In this document: positions 18,428-22,500 of the stretch, piece by piece | Position numbering within the stretch: position 1 is the first letter of the stretch | How the letters are laid out: each line of letters opens with the position of its first letter | Assembly (NCBI GenBank): GCA_001586965.3 | Contig: LUCW03002620.1 | Coordinates: 35,001 to 57,500 of the forward strand | Source: Sphaeroforma sirkka | Lineage: Eukaryota; Opisthokonta; Ichthyosporea; Ichthyophonida | Length of the DNA: 22,500 bases | Direction: 5' to 3' | Translations under genes and position numbers: made by a program | The notes under the pieces: model-generated | Databases searched by the model: none | Seen by the model: only the letters and a program-made list of their open reading frames with translations | Told to the model about the DNA's origin: nothing

Positions 18428-19654
18428 ATGTCGAATCTCAACACCCGTGCAGCTTATGAATTTATGTCAGCCAGTGATTTCAAAACAGAACTGATATCCT
18501 TTTGTGATGAATTTCTAACTGAGTTATCAATCGTGGAAAGTCCGGCGGATGAAGAAATTTTTATTAACGGTTACAAAGCGAAAGTGAAGGAAACACAGCT
18601 CAAGCTCAAAAATGCTATAGAGACAGTGAGCCTTTTCGTCCGCAATGATGAACAAGCTGCACTCGATAGCATGATCAACCACGCGAAATGCGATTGGCAG
18701 CAGCGATTTCCTGCCAGCCAACAGCACACGTTTTTCGATCGATTGTTTAAATTGCAGTGGTGGAACTTCCTAGCAAATTGCTCTAATGACAAGCATTTTA
18801 TACCCATGGATTGGAATCGCGTGGGAATGACGGAGGTTTATACAAACGATACAGCAACTATGCAAGCCATAAATGATTCAAACCAGCCAAGCGCATCTTG
18901 TTGGATTCTGATCCCGGAACTTAGAAGTTTGCCTCACAACAAAATCGAATCCAAAGCCATAGTTGTTGTGCAACCTGACAAAGTCGAAATCTGTAATAAG
19001 AACACACGTGGTTCTGCTGCCATTGCTGGTGACGTGAGGGCAACTGCAAGGGCATGTGATGGTAAAGATAATACAATTATGCATGAACGAAATGACAATC
19101 AATGCATTCGGGAACTGCATGGGGCACAAAATACTGAGTCATCGGAAAGCGACAGCGCCAACAATGTCATGCATCACAACAGCAATACAATTCAAAACCA
19201 GCAGACAGGTAAAGACTTTGTCCACCAATCCATTTTTTGGCCCCCTAAATTATCCTATCCTCCCCCCTCACCTAGAACGGTCCATGATAAAGGTTATAGG
19301 GCTCCTTATACAGACCCTCACATTTCGAATTCATCGTTTCCACAGAAGCACTCAGCTCCACTAAATGTCCACAAGCCAACACAGACATTGGAATCTTCGC
19401 GTGCGCAAGACGTTTTTTTGAATTACAACAAAGATGGTCCAGATCGCGCACTTAGAGAACATTGTCAGAATAAACATCACGATATGGGCAAGAGCGCGAA
19501 CGACGAACGTGCAACAAGCCAAAACAATAGGAACCAGTTGGAAAAACAAGAAGGAATGGATTCAGGGGACGATTATATAATGGGAGTCGATGATGAGGCC
19601 AATTATAATGGTACGGGCTGGAATAATTCTGGAAAAGCACCAAATGGGTTGTAA
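18428..19654 (+). CDS. Intact intronless gene, unknown 408-residue protein
   Basis: The ATG at 18428 (context ACAATGTCG) opens 408 codons ending TAA. The first 175 residues or so look folded: alternating helical segments (FKTELISFCDEFLTELSIV; KVKETQLKLKNAIETVSLF), a W-rich stretch (FKLQWWNFLAN), and a strand-like CWILIPELRSL segment. From about 180 on the protein is polar and low in hydrophobics, rich in N, D, S, Q, H and P, with a proline patch (SYPPPSPRTV), and is likely disordered. There is no signal peptide, membrane segment or recognised domain. The start is the first ATG, and the frame has no upstream extension with coding character. An AATAAA lies 73 nt after the stop. No family is recognised; function unknown. 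Confidence 0.75.
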   Translation: MSNLNTRAAYEFMSASDFKTELISFCDEFLTELSIVESPADEEIFINGYKAKVKETQLKLKNAIETVSLFVRNDEQAALDSMINHAKCDWQQRFPASQQHTFFDRLFKLQWWNFLANCSNDKHFIPMDWNRVGMTEVYTNDTATMQAINDSNQPSASCWILIPELRSLPHNKIESKAIVVVQPDKVEICNKNTRGSAAIAGDVRATARACDGKDNTIMHERNDNQCIRELHGAQNTESSESDSANNVMHHNSNTIQNQQTGKDFVHQSIFWPPKLSYPPPSPRTVHDKGYRAPYTDPHISNSSFPQKHSAPLNVHKPTQTLESSRAQDVFLNYNKDGPDRALREHCQNKHHDMGKSANDERATSQNNRNQLEKQEGMDSGDDYIMGVDDEANYNGTGWNNSGKAPNGL

Positions 19655-19726
19655 TAGCCGTGGGATGTTAATTTTCACAGATCGTGTGGCACATATAATC
19701 GTTGCCCATAACACCAAGTTGTGATT

Positions 19727-19732
19727 AATAAA
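19727..19732 (+). promoter_or_regulatory. Polyadenylation signal of the 18428 gene
   Basis: A canonical AATAAA, 73 nt downstream of the TAA, followed within 20 nt by a GT-rich stretch (TTGGTAGAGTGTGTTG), the usual arrangement of a eukaryotic cleavage site. Confidence 0.6.
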
Positions 19733-19759
19733 TGTCGATACTTGGTAGAGTGTGTTGAC

Positions 19760-20600
19760 GCATTTCGCTATATATATGCTAATACTCAATCGCAGTTGAA
19801 GCTATACGGTTGGTGTGGTGATAAGTCAAAAGTTGAATGTAATGAATAAGTGGATGCATTTATAAATGGGATGGACTCGTATATCCACGTCCGCAGAGAT
19901 GGAAAACACTGCTATCACTCAACCCATTCGCGGATTTCGGTACTCCCATGCGTTTACACCCTGGATCACTCTATATACACTTGATCCGTCGGTTCCATTT
20001 AGGCCTGGCGTGTTTTGAAATTCTAAAGTAATTCACTTCCTTTCAGTCCGCGCAACATTCGCGGCGACTTTTTTCCGGTCACAAAGTATGTAGAGACCCA
20101 TCTCTCAAGACAAAGGTGGAGTATACACACTTCTATCTTAATCCACGTGCCCAATCAATGTCGCTTGAGCTTGCGCTGCTGTTGCTGCTGCCATCGATGC
20201 CTCTATGCTTGTGTATGCTTCTTGCTCTTTGTACTTTTCTTGTTCTTTTTGCCGTCACTGCCCTTCCGGCACGGGGGCCATCTACATACCAGGCTACTGG
20301 CCCCTCCTGAAGGCTGAAAGCCGAAAGGGCTTCAAAAGTTCAACAATCAAAATGTAGCCCGAAAGGCCTAATGATTGTAAATCGACTAAATTATCTAGAG
20401 AAGACACCGCTACGAGAAACTAGCACACTCATGCATCACTCCTTTCAAGTTAGCACTGCAGTCTATGGCTTCACGCACGTTTACAAGTTGAAGGATTCCA
20501 GATGAAATCTGAAAACTACATCGTCGCGAAATTGTAACCAGTTAGCGCGCAATAGATATCAGCATTAGAATCTCACCATCCTACAACAGATATTAGCAAT
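19760..20600. other. Mixed-composition region, no firm gene
   Basis: No complete gene found. On the minus strand, 20150-20310 has short coding-like frames (KKNKKSTKSKKH; GIDGSSNSSASSSDIDW), and 20040-20150 reads ERWVSTYFVTGKKSPRML before a stop. These lie in different frames without clear splice sites. The + frame at 20116-20310 is leucine-rich (LALLLLLPSMPLCLCMLLAL) but starts with GTG and overlaps these. GAAGGCTGAAAGCCGAAAGGGCTTC near 20308 can form a hairpin. Confidence 0.35.
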
Positions 20601-20624
20601 TTAAAAAATAAAGAGACAAATATG

Positions 20625-20628
<4 letters not shown>

Positions 20629-20698
<70 letters not shown>

Positions 20699-20790
20699 TA
20701 TATATATATATATATATATATATGCATATATATATAAATATAATTTAAAAATGTATATATATATATGTATAAGTATAAAATATATGTGTA

Positions 20791-20836
<46 letters not shown>

Positions 20837-20981
20837 TCATTTTTAATTTCTATACACACACATGTATATATAATATGCATATATATATATATGCATATAT
20901 AATATATAATATATATATATATAAGGTTCAGATTATCATATACAATAAATATATATATATACATATGCATATATTATTAAT

Positions 20982-21027
<46 letters not shown>

Positions 21028-21130
21028 TACATAAATATAATTTTAAAATATATATATATATATATATTATATAATATATATATATATATATATTATATAT
21101 AAAACATATATATATATTATTTCATGTGTG
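20629..21130. repeat. (AT)n-dominated microsatellite block
   Basis: Long (AT)n runs at 20631-20696, 20791-20834, 20981-21028 and others, broken by ATGCAT and ATAATATA steps. Confidence 0.92.
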
Positions 21131-21198
21131 TTTGGGGTTTTCAACTTATACGTTTATATTTTGCATATACATACATATGAAAAAAAACGTAGAACACA

Positions 21199-21200
<2 letters not shown>

Positions 21201-21241
<41 letters not shown>

Positions 21242-21328
21242 CTATTTATATAATCACATATATGTTCACAAGTATGTGTAGACAATGATGCAGACACATG
21301 TGTGTATATGTATGGTGTTATTATTACG

Positions 21329-21362
<34 letters not shown>

Positions 21363-21363
21363 G

Positions 21364-21444
<81 letters not shown>
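21201..21444. repeat. Compound (AT)n-(GT)n-(AT)n microsatellite
   Basis: (AT)n at 21204-21237, then (AT)n-(GT)n from 21328 to 21410 with one GGTTTG interruption, then (AT)n to 21443. The (GT)n run, about 66 bp, is the longest in the window. Confidence 0.92.
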
Positions 21445-21447
<3 letters not shown>

Positions 21448-22137
21448 CAGACCATTCTAATATCCGCGTTTTGTGTTCCTGTTTTTGTTGCTCTTTGCAC
21501 AATGTGTGGTAGCTCTCTATCAGAAGTATAGTATCTCTAGGTTTAGTGTAATGGGAGAAGAGAGCTGATTGCCCCGCTGTGCACATACGTTGCGCTGTGT
21601 GTATTTCTGCGTCATTAATCTAACACTACAAAGTATTTACGAGTATATATTAAAAAAAACACCAGAGATTCTCTGAAGTACAAAACGCCGAAAATTGAGA
21701 AGAAGAAAAAAAGGTGTAATGAGGTTTTGGAGTCGTTTGGGGCTTCAACGCAATTTAAATTTTTGATCTGATGACTATTTACTTTGGGTAAATAGTGACT
21801 ACGTAAATATTTTAATGTATTTAAAAAATATCAGGAAATGTATTTATCATCTCTGCTGATAGGTTTCTAGAATACCATAAACATTTCATAAATAAATATT
21901 TAGGAACGGGAGACACCCACGTTCAGAGCTCAGCGAAGTGCAACGTATCTATATATGTAGTACCTTTTTTGAAATAAATAAAAACATAGGTGTCGTTGGT
22001 CATTTATATACGCACTACTATATAAATACACTTGTCAAAATACATACATACATCCATACATATACAATATATATGTACATGCAATACAACAGTTTCAGTA
22101 GGTTCGTCTACTTCGAGTACGACGCTGAATTCATGTG
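21445..22137. other. AT-rich intergenic region with two small inverted repeats
   Basis: No gene is supported. Perfect inverted repeats: CAGAGA-T-TCTCTG (21663-21675), and ACTATTTAC / GTAAATAGT with a 5-nt loop (21774-21796). Confidence 0.5.
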
Positions 22138-22484
22138 TTATTGACATTTCAAACCTTTACTTGTGGCTATTTTATTCCCCAGTGTATGTCCCACTGGCAC
22201 ACACAAGGATATAGTCTTCGTCTACATTGGTGTCCATGGATGCTTCTTTTTTTCTCTATTGAAGTCCAGGCAATTGCAGAGTGTACTATTCGAGGCAGTA
22301 GACAGTACATGCATTCTACCTTCCCGCGCATATTTGGTTCTATATCTATCTACTCACCAGTTGTGTGTACAAGAGAGTTTCGTACCGTAGTGGATTTCCC
22401 ATTTATATTAGCAATCTCGCTTTCATTTGGAACACGAATTCGGTCTACTTTAAAGGTTTCCTCAAGTCTTTTTATACTGCTCCC
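22138..22484 (-). CDS. 3' end of a minus-strand gene, two exons, product unknown (partial)
   Basis: The penultimate exon is 22484-22358 and the last exon is 22193-22138, ending TAA. Splice signals are strong: acceptor AAACAG before 22484, donor CTG/GTGAGT at 22357, and acceptor CCTTGTGTGTGCCAG ending at 22194. The 164-bp intron joins in phase (one base plus two). The joined tail is about 61 residues, with coding-like text such as IKRLEETFKVDRIRVPNESE and VGHTLGNKIATSKG. Upstream exons lie beyond the right edge. The stretch is too short to name a family. The overlapping + frame is the antisense shadow. Confidence 0.5.
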
Positions 22485-22500
22485 CTGTTTCGTCTAGACA

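Noticed and set aside
20116-20310. Leucine-rich 64-residue ORF as a small membrane protein
   Set aside because: It starts with GTG, the leucines come from CTT/CTG runs opposite K/S/A-rich minus-strand frames, and there is no supporting context.

Overview
The window looks like nuclear DNA of a unicellular eukaryote. Genes carry GT-AG introns of about 70-170 bp, stops follow the standard code, coding DNA is clearly more GC-rich than its surroundings, and kilobase-long (AT)n and (GT)n tracts fill the gaps. An HSPA12-type Hsp70, a two-PDZ protein and leucine-rich-repeat remains would fit a unicellular relative of animals (for example an ichthyosporean). That placement is a guess from gene content; no phylogeny was run.

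Layout. 1-4046 is almost entirely simple repeats (AT, GT, TCTGTG and higher-order forms) with short unique islands and no supported gene. 4499-6487 (-) encodes a roughly 662-residue protein with a long disordered basic N-terminus and two PDZ domains. 6.7-7.4 kb is AT-rich without a firm gene. 7.4-11.65 kb is an unusual accessory zone: at least five different minisatellite families are interleaved with remains of genes. These are a leucine-rich-repeat relic (+), a DEDD-type 3'-5' exonuclease relic (-), a + strand gene with an internally duplicated unknown domain and repeated 5' fragments of itself, and, convergent with it, the C-terminus of a Fanzor/TnpB-like RNA-guided nuclease (-). 12.1-13.1 kb holds two orphan exon-like stretches on opposite strands. 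13.1-14.7 kb is AT-rich and empty.

14685-16621 (-) is the best-resolved gene: a complete three-exon HSPA12-like Hsp70 ATPase of 553 residues. 17534-17812 (-) is a possible terminal exon. 18086-18177 is a compact nested palindrome. 18428-19654 (+) is an intact intronless gene for an unknown 408-residue protein followed by a canonical AATAAA. 20.6-21.45 kb is again AT/GT microsatellite. At the right edge (-), two exons with good splice sites form the 3' end of a gene whose start lies outside the window.

The genes do not form an operon or obvious pathway. The most notable content is the 8.5-11.65 kb cluster, where nuclease relics of two unrelated families flank a duplicated-domain gene of unknown function.
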